Source: Clonostachys chloroleuca
Lineage: Eukaryota; Ascomycota; Sordariomycetes; Hypocreales; Bionectriaceae
Direction: 5' to 3'
DNA: 64,000 bases
NCBI GenBank assembly: GCA_037952775.1
Contig: JBANAY010000001.1
Coordinates: forward strand, 5,208,001 to 5,272,000
The notes beneath the pieces are model-generated. The model was given only the letters and a program-made list of their open reading frames with translations, did not search any database and was not told where the DNA came from. Position numbers and translations under genes: made by a program. Below, in pieces: positions 32,382 to 46,400 of the stretch; within the stretch, counting starts at the first letter, position 1; each line of letters begins with the position of its first letter.

Positions 32382-35300
32382 GTTCAAGAATCTTCCGGAG
32401 CACGGGCACACTCGTGCTGTAAAGGCTGAAGGTTGGACGTACGTTAGTTGGGTCGCATGCTTACCTATGTTTGAGACGCTCACAAATGTGCTGCACTGAA
32501 TCCACACACCCCCTTTATCCGGCACACTTGTATCACGCTCACGCGAGCTTCGCCAATTCTACAACCTCCTCCTCAAAAATGCAATGCACTACATGACGAT
32601 CGTATGCCTGCAGTACGACGGTGATCTACTGAAACGCATCATAGACTAGAGCAGTCAATCTTGTGTTCTTGTAACATTGATGTAAATCCATTGCTAGTCG
32701 GTGAATGCCCCCGTTGCTCGGAGGGCCCCGGTTTGGCATGGAGCAGCTAGCAAGGAACGAGCAAGGGAGTCGGGGAACCTCCCCCGTGCCGCTAAAGCCA
32801 TAAGGCGGATTACATTAACAGTTGCTGCATTCACTGTTAGCTCAGTAGCTGGACTGTGTTTTGGGCTGGTATCAAGCCCCAGCTGCTCCGACCGACTTTC
32901 TCTAACGTTGGGCAGAGCGAATTGGTTTCCCAAAGGAGATGTTAAAATCTCGCCATTGTCCCTAAAAAAGACTTCTCATTGGTCCTCTGCTCAGTCAAAT
33001 TGATAGCTAGCTTGATCTGTTGTGTATAATTGTCCCATACGGGTCTTGAAAGACGCCCAATCATGCCCAACTGCATCTACAAGCGTCACCATACATGCAC
33101 AAAGAGGTCCTAAAAGTCCTATCTCAAATATGAAACGCCAGCAGATTTCCATGTGTGGAAAGAGTAAACTACTTGGTTTCACTATTGTTACGGTCAGGCG
33201 CGAATTCAGGAAGGCCTAACTAGAAGATGAGCCTCGTTAGAGCGGCTGAAAGTGCGTCATAAGACTGAAAGCTCACATATATACATACCTGTGACTGAGT
33301 ACGTCTATCTATTTTCTCGGTATATCCGGGGAAAATCTCTCCCGATGCCTCGTCACTGGCAGACGTTTCATGATCTGCTAAGCCACAGTCTACGCAAACA
33401 TTGCGTTTATAGGGGGCTTTGATAGCAAAGCATGTCACTCGACGATCTATTGTTAGACTACACACTTCAACAACTTCAGAATTTATCTTCTATTCACTGT
33501 AGAGATGCAGAAAAATCGCATTGCGTATTCGCGGACTCGGCTCGCCGACTAAAGAAGCACGCTGGGTTCTTTGGGTGAGAGCATAGCCACAATCCACAAT
33601 CCACAATCCGGGAGGGGTCCAAACTCAGCACGTTTCAAATTGGAATGGAAAGGCAAACAGGGCCATTATACTTTCATAAGGCGCTCCATGGCTGTGATGG
33701 ACAAAACAATTGAAATTCTTCACTACAGATATCTTCATAATGGGGTGGGAAAAGGATACAGTCCTCAAGTTGGTCTGCGGGCCTCTTCATGGTCAGCTTA
33801 GTCGACCCTGGTTCGCAACACGCACAATATTCCTGTCTCCTAGTACTGATATGGATGGTAAGTATTAGATAAGTCCTATTCACACTGCCAAAGTTGCTCC
33901 GGGGGAGACGGGCTTTGGCAGCAAGACTCCCGGCGATTCCGGTCAAGATGGGGGCAAATGTCATGGTCCCGGTACTTCGGGCGGTGGCTTTGCTTACAAA
34001 CCCATGTAAAAAGCCACTGCCACATGAAGGGAAAAATCGTACTCGTTCATCTTACCTTCGAGGAAGGGTTACTCTTAAGGCAACTGGTCATATGGCCTCC
34101 GCGTATGATGGGCTAACGAGATACGACACGCCACTCACCATGGGGGCTTACAGTAAGGCCCGACCGCGGTAATAGAAACCGAGAAAAAAAGTCTCCGGTG
34201 ATGATATCATGATTACTTTCTTAACATTATAGATTCTGTGAATATTTCATCTTACTTTCCTGGCTGCCAGCAATGAAGGAGTCTGGTCGCCTCGTTTTCC
34301 CTTCAACAGCTTTGTAGCTTACAAGAGTCTGCCTTACCGGCTTCAATTGACGCGTGGGACTAATCGAGAAAAAGCTAGAGAAGATAAGTTTTGAACTTTG
34401 TTTGATGCCTGGTGCGTGAAAAGGACTCGTCTGCTTCACTGCCTGAAGTCCTTACACTAACGAGTAACTAGCAGGCAGCCGCGTCTGCCTGGGAACGGAG
34501 CCGTGAATCTGTACTCGAGAGGTATAATCGAGAGCTACTTATATTCCTGTTCCATTTGCATTTGAGGTGTCGGCTACTAATCCCGAGAGGCTGCATAAAA
34601 GCATCACTGCACATTTGAGCTGCGCGGCTCGAAGGCATCTCACCAGCCCTTATCAAGCGTCCAAGTACCAGGTTGCACATGCGTGCGGTCAAGGAATTCT
34701 TTTTGGGTAGACAAAATCACAGCTGTTCAACCGAGTAGAGGTCAGATGATTAAACATGTCCCGTCATGACATGCAAAATCTCGTGTTAAAAAATCATTCG
34801 ATAAAGGTGCCGCTTTCGGAGTGCCTCGGCCAGGCACGTGCCCGGCTTGATGAAGGGATGATGACCGACATCATGGTAGTATTGATCCCTCAATGCTTTG
34901 TTCAACAACTTTTGATGCCGTTTATCGGTGTTCTTGTATGGTATTCATTGTGTTGAGATGTCAGGTCTGGCGTCCTCCATTGCTGTTTTTTACTTTCGTA
35001 CTCAAACTCTCCGCCGTATCAATGTTCTTGCTCAACCGGCTTTCCCAAGTAGTCTTGAATAATTTCTCACAACCGATGCTAAATATCATGCGGAATATCC
35101 AGCGGCAGAGATTATCTGATGGTTTATATCCTAAGACGAGACCACATCAAATTCTTTTAGGATGTAGAGACAAGATATCACCAGCCCTAGTATTGTATAA
35201 TTTAGGCGAGAGTTTGAGTGACTTGACTCACAAAGTAAAGAAATTCGACAATAGAAAATGTCAGATGGGACATCTCAATACAATGATAATTACTACTGAG

Positions 35301-36843
35301 TACATGTCTGAACAAACCCATTCACCCAATGGCCGGAACTTAGAGTAACACCGGTCCCAAACTATACCATGAGTATCTCCAACTATCAGCGGAGTCAGAG
35401 GATCGAGCTACAAATAACAAGCCTGCGGGTTACATCGCATCATTCGATGCTATGCTGGAATCTCCCTATCTCAAGAAGGTTAACACCTCTACCAAATGCC
35501 AAGGGAGCACCAGGCAAGCCTAAAGGACTGAGGAAGTCCGTCAGGAGTGAGTCATAACTGCGGTGTTATTGAATAGGGCACCCTTGCCAAGGAAGGGGGG
35601 CAATGACATGGCATACTGTTGTTGGCCAGGGCGCATCGCATAAATAGGACCCAGACGCTCAGATGTGGCACTCCCACCAAAAATACTCTAGAATATTCTC
35701 CAACGAGACGTGTGTGTTATAGCTCTCGCCAATCGGCTAAGCTGGCCCTGGTCCGGTGACGGATATGGGTGGGTGCACACGAGCTCTGTATCTCCGTGAA
35801 GCCGGCAGTCGTGGCAATGGGTGAAGAGAGCTAATGTAGGAGATGGCAAACACGAATAGAGACACACAGATGCAGCACACTCTCTCTGACCGCTTCTTTC
35901 CTTAGTCCAACGTTGAAATATCGCTCACACTCGCACTGGTCTAACGTAGCATAGAGGTGGCATTGATTCGCCAGGAGCAAGCCACGTGCCCATTTTTTCT
36001 TTCATCTCCTGCAGGTCTGATTGGCAAACAAGCATCTGTGTCTCGATTTAGCAAAACAGCTATCAGCTGTGGATGCCATCAGAAAGCCGAGATGTTGCTG
36101 TCAATGTCTCTGCTTTGTGCTCGGTTTTCGCGTCGCGTGTATTTTGTTTTAATTATAATGTCATTTTAATTGTACAAGCGCATAATAAAGCAATTTGGAG
36201 CGTGGTATCACGAGTATAAATCCCAGTCTTTGGTGTCTGGTGCATGAACTCCTACTTATCCTTCTGGATCCACCACGACGTAGTGGTGGTCAGGCACGAA
36301 ATTCAAGCCTTTTCCACCCAATTGCAGGGAGCCTTGTTTCCTGGGGTAACTGGCATTTACATCGGGAAATTAGATTGCAGCCCTAGCTCAAGATCGGAGA
36401 GCGGTGTCCTCGACTGAGATTGTTTTATGATGGCCGCCGTGGTGTGAGATCGAGCCCCCGGCTATTCAAAACGCACAAGAGGTGGAGATTGTGAGAATCA
36501 GCCACTGAAAGGGAGGGGAATAGCCGCTAGGACGAAAGGGATGAGCTAAGCGTACGCACAAAAAATTATATAGATACTTGTGAACGGTCTCGTTTATGAA
36601 AATGGGATTCTTCAGTAACCACCACCAGTAAAGGGACTTGTTGTGTGACTTTGGGAAGTAAAAGGGAAATCTTTGGATAGCAACCATATCAAGAAGGACG
36701 AACCAGCAGATCTCTTGTCATGTATCCTCACTACCCCTTCCCCGCATCTTCAAGCCCTTTGTTGGTCCTGGTCTCACTCTACACGCCTGGACGCATCATC
36801 AACCAGCAGCAGCAGCACCAGAAGAAGAAGAGCTACCAGCAGC
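32382..36843. other. Long gene-poor region
   Basis: About 4.5 kb without a supportable gene. Frames at 32701-33003, 33571-33801, 33894-34172 and 34893-35348 are open, but they have no recognisable motifs, no good starts and no matching splice signals. The last 40 bp before the sirtuin start consist of CAG and AAG triplets (about 36803-36846), probably in its 5' leader. I see no terminal inverted repeats that would mark a complete transposon. Confidence 0.4.
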
Positions 36844-37901
36844 ATGTCCGAGGCCAGCATAGCCAAGATGGCGTCCTTCCACGCCGCCCTCCGATCCAGC
36901 CGCCGAGTCCTGTCGCTATGCGGAGCCGGCCTATCCGCGTCATCAGGCCTACCGACCTTCCGCGGGGCGGGAGGGCTCTGGCGGAACTACGACGCAACGA
37001 CGCTCGCGACGCCAGAAGCGTTCCAAAGCGACCCGGGCCTCGTCTGGTTGTTCTATGCCTACAGGAGACATATGGCGTTGAGGGCGGAGCCGAATAAGGC
37101 TCACCGCTATCTCGCTGCGCTGTCTCGGGAGAAGCCCGACTTTCTGTGCCTCACACAGAACGTCGACAGTAAGTACATAAAAAAAAAAAAAATACCCCCG
37201 AAAAGTCTAAGTATGTTAGTAGTATGTCTGACAATTCGGTTTCCATCTAGATCTATCCCAGAGGGCAAATCACAACCCGGACACGCTGCTCCCGCTCCAC
37301 GGGTCTCTCTTTGACATCAAATGCACCAACTGTGACTGGATCCAGGAGGGCAACTATGATGACCCATTCTGCTCGGCCCTCAGCGCCGCGTCGGTGGATG
37401 TGCCGCCGGGCGAGACGCTCCCCCTACTTGATCCAAACCACCAACTGAACCCCATCTCCAGGGATGAGCTTCCCAAGTGCCCTGCCTGCAAAGTTGGTCT
37501 CCAGCGGCCTGGTGTCGTCTGGTTCGGAGAGAAGTTGGATGATGCGGTGCTCCAAAGCGCAGATGATTTCGTGAACAAAGAGCCGGTGGTAAGCACTCCC
37601 CTCCCAGTCGGCCGCCAGGATGCAGAACAAAGACACTAACCGGCCCATTTTTTTTTAGGATATGATGCTGGTAATCGGGACTTCAGCCCAGGTCTGGCCT
37701 GCTGCAGGCTATATTGAGATGGCGCGGGCGCGAGGCGCCCGAGTGGTGGTTGTGGATCCGAGTGCTCAAGACGAGGCTGAATCGTCTGGGGGTGAGCTAA
37801 GGGACTTCGCCTTTGCGGGCGATGCCGCTGAGCTCCTCCCAGACATGCTTCAGCCGGTCGTAGGCAGACTGCAGGATGATGGGACGTTCAGGAAAGACTA
37901 G
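36844..37901 (+). CDS. Sirtuin, SIRT5-like NAD-dependent protein deacylase
   Basis: A 301-residue Sir2-family enzyme that removes acyl groups from lysine using NAD. Exons are 36844-37168, 37251-37588 and 37659-37901. The NAD-binding motif is CGAGLSASSGLPTFRG (26-41), TQNVDNLSQRA follows across the first junction, and the catalytic histidine is in LPLHGSLF (His125). Two CxxC pairs (CTNC and CPAC) bind zinc. RPGVVWFGE and VIGTSAQVWPAAGY complete the Rossmann fold. The Tyr71-x-x-Arg74 pair in FYAYRR matches the class III signature that lets SIRT5 bind succinyl and malonyl lysine, so desuccinylase/demalonylase activity is likely. The first intron contains a 13-base A run. An upstream ATG at 36720 opens a different frame overlapping the start and might act as an upstream ORF. 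Confidence 0.94.
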
Positions 37902-39427
37902 GGCTTGGCTCTTTGTGCAAGTTGCAAGAGTGGTGCCCTATGTCTTGGTGGTTGACGATCATGTGTTATGACAATGAGATATGGGCAATGCTGAATGAAC
38001 GTGCTATGAGGATTCTTACTCGTCCCACTTACTCGTCCCCCTAAATTGTTGCCATTCTTCCATGTGACTCGACTGTGCAATATTGGGATGACTGTCGTTC
38101 CCAAAAAGGAGGCCACTTCTTTTTCTTGACGTCACAGCTATCTCATTCCCTTAAACAAAGTCCCAGTTAGGTAAGATTGGAGCTTGCAGTTTCCCATGAT
38201 AGGTCAAATGGATGCTGCAGTGAGATCCCAGCAAGACCACATGGGTGTTGGCCAGATCATTTATCAACTTCGTCGAGTCAGGTGAAGAATCTCGGTAATG
38301 CCCTGCATCAATAGCCTATGAGAGTGGGCAGAATTGCATGAAGAGTAAGCTTACATGTATGCAGCCCAATCATTCTATATGTACTGGGTCGAGCACACTA
38401 CTCACTGATAATTGGTGCAGTACGGCTGACAGCTGAAAACGAGAGGGTTACGCTTCCATCCTTCCCGTCAGCCTCCGGACAGCAAGACTTATAACCCCAC
38501 CTCTTGGCTCTCGAAATGCTTCCCCTTTTGTGTCGATTTTAGTTGCCTTGCATGAAATAATATCTAACTGCTGTCTTCCAAAACGGCCCGAGAAATCAAC
38601 ATGTTCCTTCAGCAGTTGAAGATATGCAAAACACATTTAGAACCACACCCTCTACGACATTGCTCGTCGGCGATTAGTGATTAAGGGAGCAGAGTGTGCC
38701 TTGGCTCAACGCACTCCAGCCAATAAATGAATGCCACTTATCCTTGTGGAATGAAACATTGAGCATGACGTGTCTGAGCACGACGTGTTACTGTCGAGCC
38801 AAATGTCTGAAACGGAATGCCGAACTTGTCCTTCTGGGGTTGATCATTCCTGCTACGGCTTTCCATCTTTGGTTTGGTAAACCGAAGGCAGCATGACTTA
38901 CCCTCGACATGCAGGAACTTGATTCCAAACATGGGAATTGAATAACGGAGCGTGATGAATTGGGAGATAATCTATCGCGTCCATCGTTGCGCGATGTTGC
39001 TTCGGGGTATGTAGGTAAAAGCTAGCCGTTGAGACGTCGCCTTTACAAGCTTAGAATATAATTTCGGCTGATTTTTGGAGATTCAAAGAATATGGAAGCA
39101 CTGGTAGGTTGCAGCGCGTTTTCTTTGGCAGAATAACGGCATGTAGGTGCTACCTATGACATCGGCGGCAACCACCTGACTATCGATTAAATCCTTCACG
39201 CGCAATTTTCTGTGGTTTTTTTTTTGGATTTTTTTTTTGGATCGGAGTCAAGTTGCTCAGTGAATTAAGTGATGATGTACAGCTGACTGACTTGCTTTTG
39301 CTCCTTGTTAGTATATCTCTGTAGGACATTTCCCTACCTATCAAAACGAAGCTTAAGGATGTCTTCAGGAAATTCTCCATCAGTGCCATGAATTCTTCTA
39401 TGAATCTACATAGTTCTTTTGATAAAT
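37902..39427. other. Intergenic region
   Basis: No gene is supported. A repeated word (ttttttttggat) occurs twice in tandem at about 39216-39241, and short frames lack homology. It is the 3' flank of the sirtuin (plus) and of the PaxU-like gene (minus). Confidence 0.4.
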
Positions 39428-40328
39428 TTATATCGTCTTTGACTTATCTCCGCTCTTAAGTCCCTCCCAGGTTTCTTTGACCACTCGACAATAACGATCC
39501 GGATCAGACCGTGCATGCGCAACATGCTCACTGTTGCCGAAGTCCTCTTGATATAAGACATGAAAGCCTTCTAAAAGAGCACCCTTCGCGTTAACTTGTA
39601 CGGCATCCTTTCTAACCAATGGATCGGCAGCACTGAATACGTCAGACCGGCACGTTTCAACAGACCTTGTCCTGTTATTCGCTGCCTGGCCCCAAAACTC
39701 GCAGCTAGCCAGCGCCACCGAGGACAAGCCCCCAAACCCAAAGACATATACTGAGGATATGGGAAAGCGGTGTGGCCATGATACGCGCAAGCCAGTTGCC
39801 ACGGGGTACTCCAAACATTACTGCAGAAGCTAGCGGCCAGTACTCGGACGTTCCTGGGGATGAGTCGAAGACTATCGCATGCAAAGGGAGGCGGTCTCTG
39901 GGGTTAGTCTTTTCTCTCTCCGCAGTACCTGAGTTTGCGTCGCAGAGGTTGTAGATTGTACCGAGGCCACTGTTTGAAAATAGGTGAACCAGCATGGGTG
40001 GTCTGCTGGCCGACATCCCAGTTTGATCGTCCGCACTCAAGAGGCTACGAATGGCAACTGCCGCTGGTTCGAGCTCTTTTCGGGCTCCGTGAATCCATGC
40101 AAAGTGCCCCGGGAAGGATTTAACGACCAGAATGGAGGCATTAGGAAGCAATGCTCGGTATTCGGCAGTGTACTTGACGATGTGCTTGTCTTGGGCGAAG
40201 ACCCATGTAGCAAGAATCACGAGACGTGGCCCATTTTGGTCTTCTTGATGTGTCTCTTTCAAGCTCGGGTCTTCTTGGTAGAGAATGACCGAAGGAGAGA
40301 GCTGGATAGGAGCCGGGAAGGTAACCAT
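39428..40328 (-). pseudogene. PaxU/TMEM53-like (DUF829) alpha/beta-hydrolase, frame broken
   Basis: The protein resembles the DUF829 family, which includes animal TMEM53 and PaxU of fungal indole-diterpene clusters. The frame from ATG 40328 contains RLVILATWVFAQDKHIVKY, a typical N-terminal strand/helix, then FSNSGLGTIYNL at the nucleophile position, IVFDSSPGTSEYWP, and a hydrophobic segment. It stops at a TAG at 39705-39707. The C-terminal family part (RSDVFSAADPLV, then FGNSEHVAHARSDPDRY) is present in another phase and ends at 39428. Between about 39,660 and 39,760 the frame must change. The only phase-matching intron would need a poor GTTTGG donor, so a stop plus a one-base shift is more likely. 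Both halves are well preserved, so the damage is recent or an error. The biochemical function of the family is poorly known. Confidence 0.65.
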
Positions 40329-43300
40329 TTGGGTGTTTCAAAGGAGTGGTTTTACTTCTGTTGCCTTCCTTTGAATTGTTCACGATCCAGTGGTTGGTCA
40401 TATAAGAAGGGGTACCTGAGTCTCCCCAACAAAAAGTGAATCTTACATAATGATCTTTACCACTGCTACAATGTTCCGTCGTTTCATTTAGACGACCTAT
40501 GACTATCTACATTACTCCCCCGTCAACACGAACACAAGTATTTAGCGGGAATCGTATGGGCCACAGCCCCAACAAGTGAGTGCGATGTGTGAGTGTGAGG
40601 CCTGCTTGGATAAATAGAAGGCTGTTTCTCTTACTGGTTAAATCCGCATATGACGAGAGTCCGCTTCTCATCCATTATGAGAACGCCAACTGCTCTGCGT
40701 CCTTGAAGCATGATTAAATTCGCACGGTTTCTGGTGTTCAATCCACCACGCTGCCAAAACAAAACGAGATTCACATCCACCGGGAGCCTTTATCTATCGT
40801 CAAAAGGCCATGGAGGAAATCAATTCCCTGGGCATCTTGCGCTGGCCGCGGGGTGGCGGACAGGGTCAGGGCTCTGGGGGAGTAAATACCACTAATGAAA
40901 CGCACTTTACAAGTGACGTAGATATTTTTCTTTTTTGTTTCTCTTGTTTCTTGTCTTTCTTCTCTCTACTCTAAACACCATCTTCCATCATCTCCGAGGC
41001 AACGAGGTGAAACTTTGAGTGCTAGGCAGCCAGCTTTCGTCTCTTCCAAGTCGTCCCCCCACAGCACGGAATCTGCGGAGTCCACAGAATGCGAGTGCGT
41101 GATCAATGCAACATGAGTAAAGTGGCTCTCATAGGAGGGCGTGGCTCTAGATTGTTGGTCTTTCTCTCGGTTCGGCCATTTTCGTTTGATGCCGAAATGT
41201 CCAAATACGAAGGGAGATTTTACCTATTTGACTTGGCCAAAGCTATCCAGCGGCAGGTTAAGTAAACACAGAGCTGTGTCCTAAATCCATACTAAGAGCT
41301 CTACCATTGCTCTTATGGGTCTTGCTAGAGCTAAAACTTGAAGTCACTTAGACGCTGAATGGGTGGTGATTTGTCAATAAGCTATCTCAAATTTTAGCAC
41401 TTAAGAGCTCTCACTTGATAGACAGGGCTTGGGGTGATTCTTATATATTCGTTGCCGGCAAACTATCCCTTTCTTTTAGCAGAACTAACTTGCGGAAGGC
41501 TCTCACAGAACCTCAAACTTACATAGGCTGAATCAAAGGCAATATTGGTATAGTAAAGAGTCGATCATCCTACTATGCAATTTCTCACGGAATCGTCTAT
41601 CACTATTCATCAGCCTAGTCGTCGACTTCGCTGCTTGACAGTCAATTGTTTCCTTTGGAGCACAACTTCACTATGGTTTACTTACCTAGAGTGTCACGAT
41701 AAGATTTATAAACAAACCAAAGATTAGATCTATTAGATTTTAGCTCTTTTAATAAAATGATGGGCCAAGTAATATACGATGCTGCCCGTGGCAAATCCAG
41801 TCCATTTCCCCTCTTATTCATAAGTAAGTTTATCTCAGCCACTCTATCAAGTCCTTAAATCTGAACAGCCGATATGTGCATAAGTAATGATAGCTTCAAG
41901 GAACCCGTTGCAGTAAGAACCCACATTCGAACATATACAACCAAGATCGTTCAAGAAATGAGAATCAACAGCGCCAAGCTGTTCGTCTCCAATGAGCACG
42001 AGGATATATGCCAATTGTCATTAGTGCTTGAACTTAAGCTTCTATATTTGTTTGGTGTTAAGTTGCCAGATGGACACTGAACTTAGATTTCGCGTGTGGG
42101 GAGAGTCGATGGATTGATGAACAGAACTCGGTGGACCTCATCAACGTGGATGGTATTTAGTGTGAGCAACTCCAACTATGGGAAGTAGAAGACATGAACT
42201 CGTAAGAAAATATAAACGATTACTCAGATGTCGATTGTTGTGATCATCGAATGAGAGACAAAAAACAACATGTGAGCTTATAAATGGGATCTTGAAGAGA
42301 TGATGGGGAAAACACGGCAGCCGGCTGGATGGAGGGATTTGCTCAACGATATTAATGATTTGGGTTTTTGGAAATGTACCCAAAGGATGCTGTGCCCTCG
42401 TCCCCGTTCATCTTTCACTTGACTACAGCAACTATTTACGTATTCACTTATGGTTTAGAGATCCTATGAAGCCCTTTAGCCTCGTCTCATGAAAAGCACT
42501 AACAGTTTACAAACGACGGACATCCGGAATCATGCCTAGCCGAGCTGATATGGATATCTCCAATTCTATTTACACTCCACGGCGACGGGACCCAATAACT
42601 CCCGACAGGAGGTGATTGGATGCTTCTAGCCAGGGGAACAAATACCCCTTGTAGGAAATACGAAGCTTAGCGTACATCGGATGATATGGGATGGGCGTTT
42701 ATTAAGCGGGAAAGGGAGCCAAGGCCGTGTTGACCCCTGCTACCACCACCGTAAACGCCCATTTACTATTGGTTGGCTCGTCTATGAAGCCCACTAAGAG
42801 CTTGCCTTCTCCACGGTCTTTGCTTGTTTATTTTTCAAAATAATACAGACTAACTAGTTGGGGGCCCGATAGCTGGAAAATTCGTATGTTCCCCCTCCAT
42901 TCTAAGGCATCATGTAGAGATTCCGCCGCTGCATTCTGGATTTGCTTAGGGACATTAGAGAATAAGCGTGAGATCTGACATACGTATTGGTGGTTGAGTG
43001 GAGATGGCGTAACAACAAAGTACATCAGGGTGATACGCAATACGAGCTGGCACAGACCGGTCACTGAGCTGGAGCAAAACAGGCGACAACGAGCCAAGTT
43101 GTAGTTTACTCCGGGCTGTGTCAAATAGTACGGAATACCATAGGATCGTACTTCCAAATTCGTCTAGCGTCTATATCAATAGATTCTCAATACGAGCAGG
43201 CCAGCTCAGTGCACAAGATCTGCACCAAGGTGCTTCCCTGGTTTCCGACTTTGCTAAAGCAGACTAAATTGTATGGCCGGTACGCTATGTATTTAGAATC

Positions 43301-43462
43301 CTTAGTTCCTGATATTTTGCTCCCCTTTGTTTACTCATCGTCTGCATTTCTCTCTTGCGTATTAGTTTCGCCTTTGGTCGGTTTCGACTTGCAACGTCCT
43401 CTCTAATCATATTATCATTTGTTCTTTGAAGGCTGAAGGCTGAAGGCAAAAAAGCGGCCTCT
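40329..43462. other. Long intergenic region upstream of chitin synthase
   Basis: Three kilobases with no convincing gene. It includes a CT-rich tract (40925-40975) and AT-rich sequence around 41,650-41,760. Small frames (42141-42383, 42828-43157) have no recognisable content. The distal part is the promoter of the chitin synthase, with a direct repeat aaggctgaaggctgaagg at 43430-43447. Confidence 0.4.
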
Positions 43463-46400
43463 ATGATGGCCCTCCAGGGCAACTCGAGCGGCCGTTCTTC
43501 GAATGCCTTACTGTCGAATGTCGCCTTATTGAACGCCGTTCATGATGCGTACCTTCATGCCGAGCCGTATCCACTAGATGCAAAAACGAGCATCGTTGCC
43601 AATACATGGCACGAATCAAATCGAAAGGCTCCGACTATTGATTCTTCATTGGCTGCACGAGCATGGGAACATGCTAGGCGCCGAATCGAAGATAATTGCG
43701 TCCTTTTGCCGTGAGCGCTTCCCGAAGACAAGCATTCCAGTATCTAACAGCAATAGGTCCCTCCACCCATCAGCCCCGACAGTATTCATACCATTTCTCG
43801 AGACTCTTCCCTTCGCTATCCCTTCTTCAATATGCACATCTCTTCAAGCACTGCAGCCGTTTCTTTGCTGCATGACACCTCTCAATCCTTCGACCCCTCG
43901 GTACGCTGCGCTATCACTGAAGTTAAATGTCGACCTTCATGGGCAGGTTTTGGGTGCCAAGCTAGCTCTCCCTGCCGATGGAATCGATATTGTGAAAGGA
44001 CTACTAGACATTCCTATGGAAGCCGGTTATCGAGCCTTCAATGTCTTCTACTACCTCCTCGCATCTTCTTCAACACCGACCGAGCGAGAGTTTCTACATC
44101 TAAAACACGCCTCTGATTACTTGTTATTATCACGATCGAGAACTTACCACACGCCTAAGACCCTGCCTACAATCAATGATGATGCATCAGCCGACGACTT
44201 CCGCCAACTTCTTCAACGCATGGGCATCAAGGGATCTGTCCGCCGAAGCCTTCTTTCGACTTTAGCAGGTATACTTACTCTTGGCAACACGCTGAAATAC
44301 ACCGGACCTTCAGAAGAGTTGTCGGATGTCTATGGGGAAGCAGGCGAGCTTCTGGACATTGATCCTGACATACTCATCACGCAATCCAATGCTCAACGAC
44401 GGGTGTTTATCAGCCAGCTGTACCAATCGATTGTGCAGTGGATGGTCTCCAAGGCCAACGAACTCATAAATCTTGAGCTAAGCTCGGACAACGGCAGATT
44501 TGGTTCGGAGCATGGGCAGACTATCGGTATTGTGGATGAAGGTACAGGTAGTACCGTATCCATGACTGTTATAGACATGCCAGACCCATCATTTGGAAGA
44601 GCGGTCGGAATGCAGTCTATTTTTGACCAATCTTTTGGCATCAACAGTGAGATTTTAGACGACGGCATTCAAATCGAGCCTATTGAAACAAATGTGGCCA
44701 AAGATATGCGCAAGGCGATGGCCCAAAGCACATTTTATCAAACGATCATTTCAAGCAGACGAGAGGAGGTGATGGATCAGTACGATGAAGACACTTTTGA
44801 GCGGATCGCCCTCTCAGCCGATGACGACAGTTTCATGAAGAACATACTCACCTATAGAGATATACAAGCGGCGGGGGAAGAGGGAGCCGAGGCTGATGAT
44901 TTCCTCTCTCTTTTTACCTCGAGTAGGCTATGGTATCTACTTTCCTTGTACCCGGGATACGAAGGCGGGATTTCTGATCAAGGGAGTGAACTGGCCTCTT
45001 CAGCACCTCATTGGTCTGCCAGCCAGGTCACCACGCAACTCTTAGAATGGCGACTTCGCGACTGGGCTAATCAACGGTTCCGGCACCTCGGCTTTACCGC
45101 CGACTTCGACCTCGACGAATTCCTAGAGCGGTATTCCATCATTGGATGCCAGGGACCTGAAAATCAGATACGAGAATGGTCAGCTGGAATGGGCTGGGGA
45201 AGCAGAGAAATCCTTTTCGGACATAGTCGTCTTTGGCTGAGCGAAGAAGCTTGGTGGCATTTGGAAACATTACGTGACAATACTATCGCAGCAATGAGAA
45301 CTAGGACCTTCAGTTCAATCCACTCGCAGTCTGACATGGCTTATGTCCAGAGACCTCAGAGTATTTCTTACAGTCGAGGCATTGACCTCAATGAAAGCAG
45401 CGATCATCTTCTTAGGACAGACCTACCGGCTGGATTGAGCAGACAGCCAACGGCAACAAGCTATCATACGAAAGGAGGCTTTGAGCCTCGCCAGACAATT
45501 GCCTCCGTGGAGGATCTTTCGCCTGATACAAAATTGCCACGACTGTCTGATCCTGAGCTAGGAAACAAGACAGTGGTGGAGGTTGAGCCTACAACTAAAA
45601 GCCGTCGTCTATGGGTAGGATTTGTCTGGGCGATGACTTTTTGGATCCCATCTTTTCTTCTTACTCATATTGGCCGAATGAAAAGGCCTGATGTTCGGCA
45701 GGCATGGCGTGAGAAAGTGGTGTTGGTCTTCATTATATTATTCCTCAACGCGTTAATTTTGTTCTGGATGATCGGCCTCGGCAATCTGCTGTGCCCCAAC
45801 TACGACAAGGCATGGACGCGAAAGGAAGTTTCTACCCATCAAGGAGAAGACGATTTTTGGGTGAGCATTCATGGCGGGGTCTACGATATATCAGATTTCT
45901 GGCGGCGCCAGCACAGTGACACCGCGATAGAAACCACCACCGCTAATATGCAACCTCTCGCGGGGTTCGACATGGACGAATACTTTGTTCCTCCACTCTA
46001 TATGGCCTGTAAGGGGCTCGGGATAGCGAAGACGACTGCCCTGACGGCCAATACTACCCCGGAGTATTCTACTGCCGTTCACACCTCTGGACAAGCGGCT
46101 TTGTATCCACAGAGCGCTCTGAAGAAAGATGATTGGTATTGGACCCATTTTGAGCCATCTATCAAGGAGTACTACCATGGAAACCTCGTTTACTCCGAGG
46201 GTGACTTTCAGGACCAAGCCAGGCGACAGCGCATGTGGGCAAGGTACGGGGAGCGTATCTATGATCTCACTAATTACTTCTATACGAAAGGCCTCCACAA
46301 GGGGGATGCCCAGTACGAGTTTCTGGACAAAGAAATTCTGGATTTATGGCAAGACAACTTGGGAAAGGACATCCAAACCGACTATGAAGCTCTTATCAAA

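Noticed and set aside
32701..33003. 100-codon frame in a GC-richer island
   Set aside because: Overlapped by an equally open antisense frame and no recognisable content.
34893..35348. 151-codon frame in the gene-poor region
   Set aside because: No motif, no splice context, poor start context and AT-rich random-looking composition.
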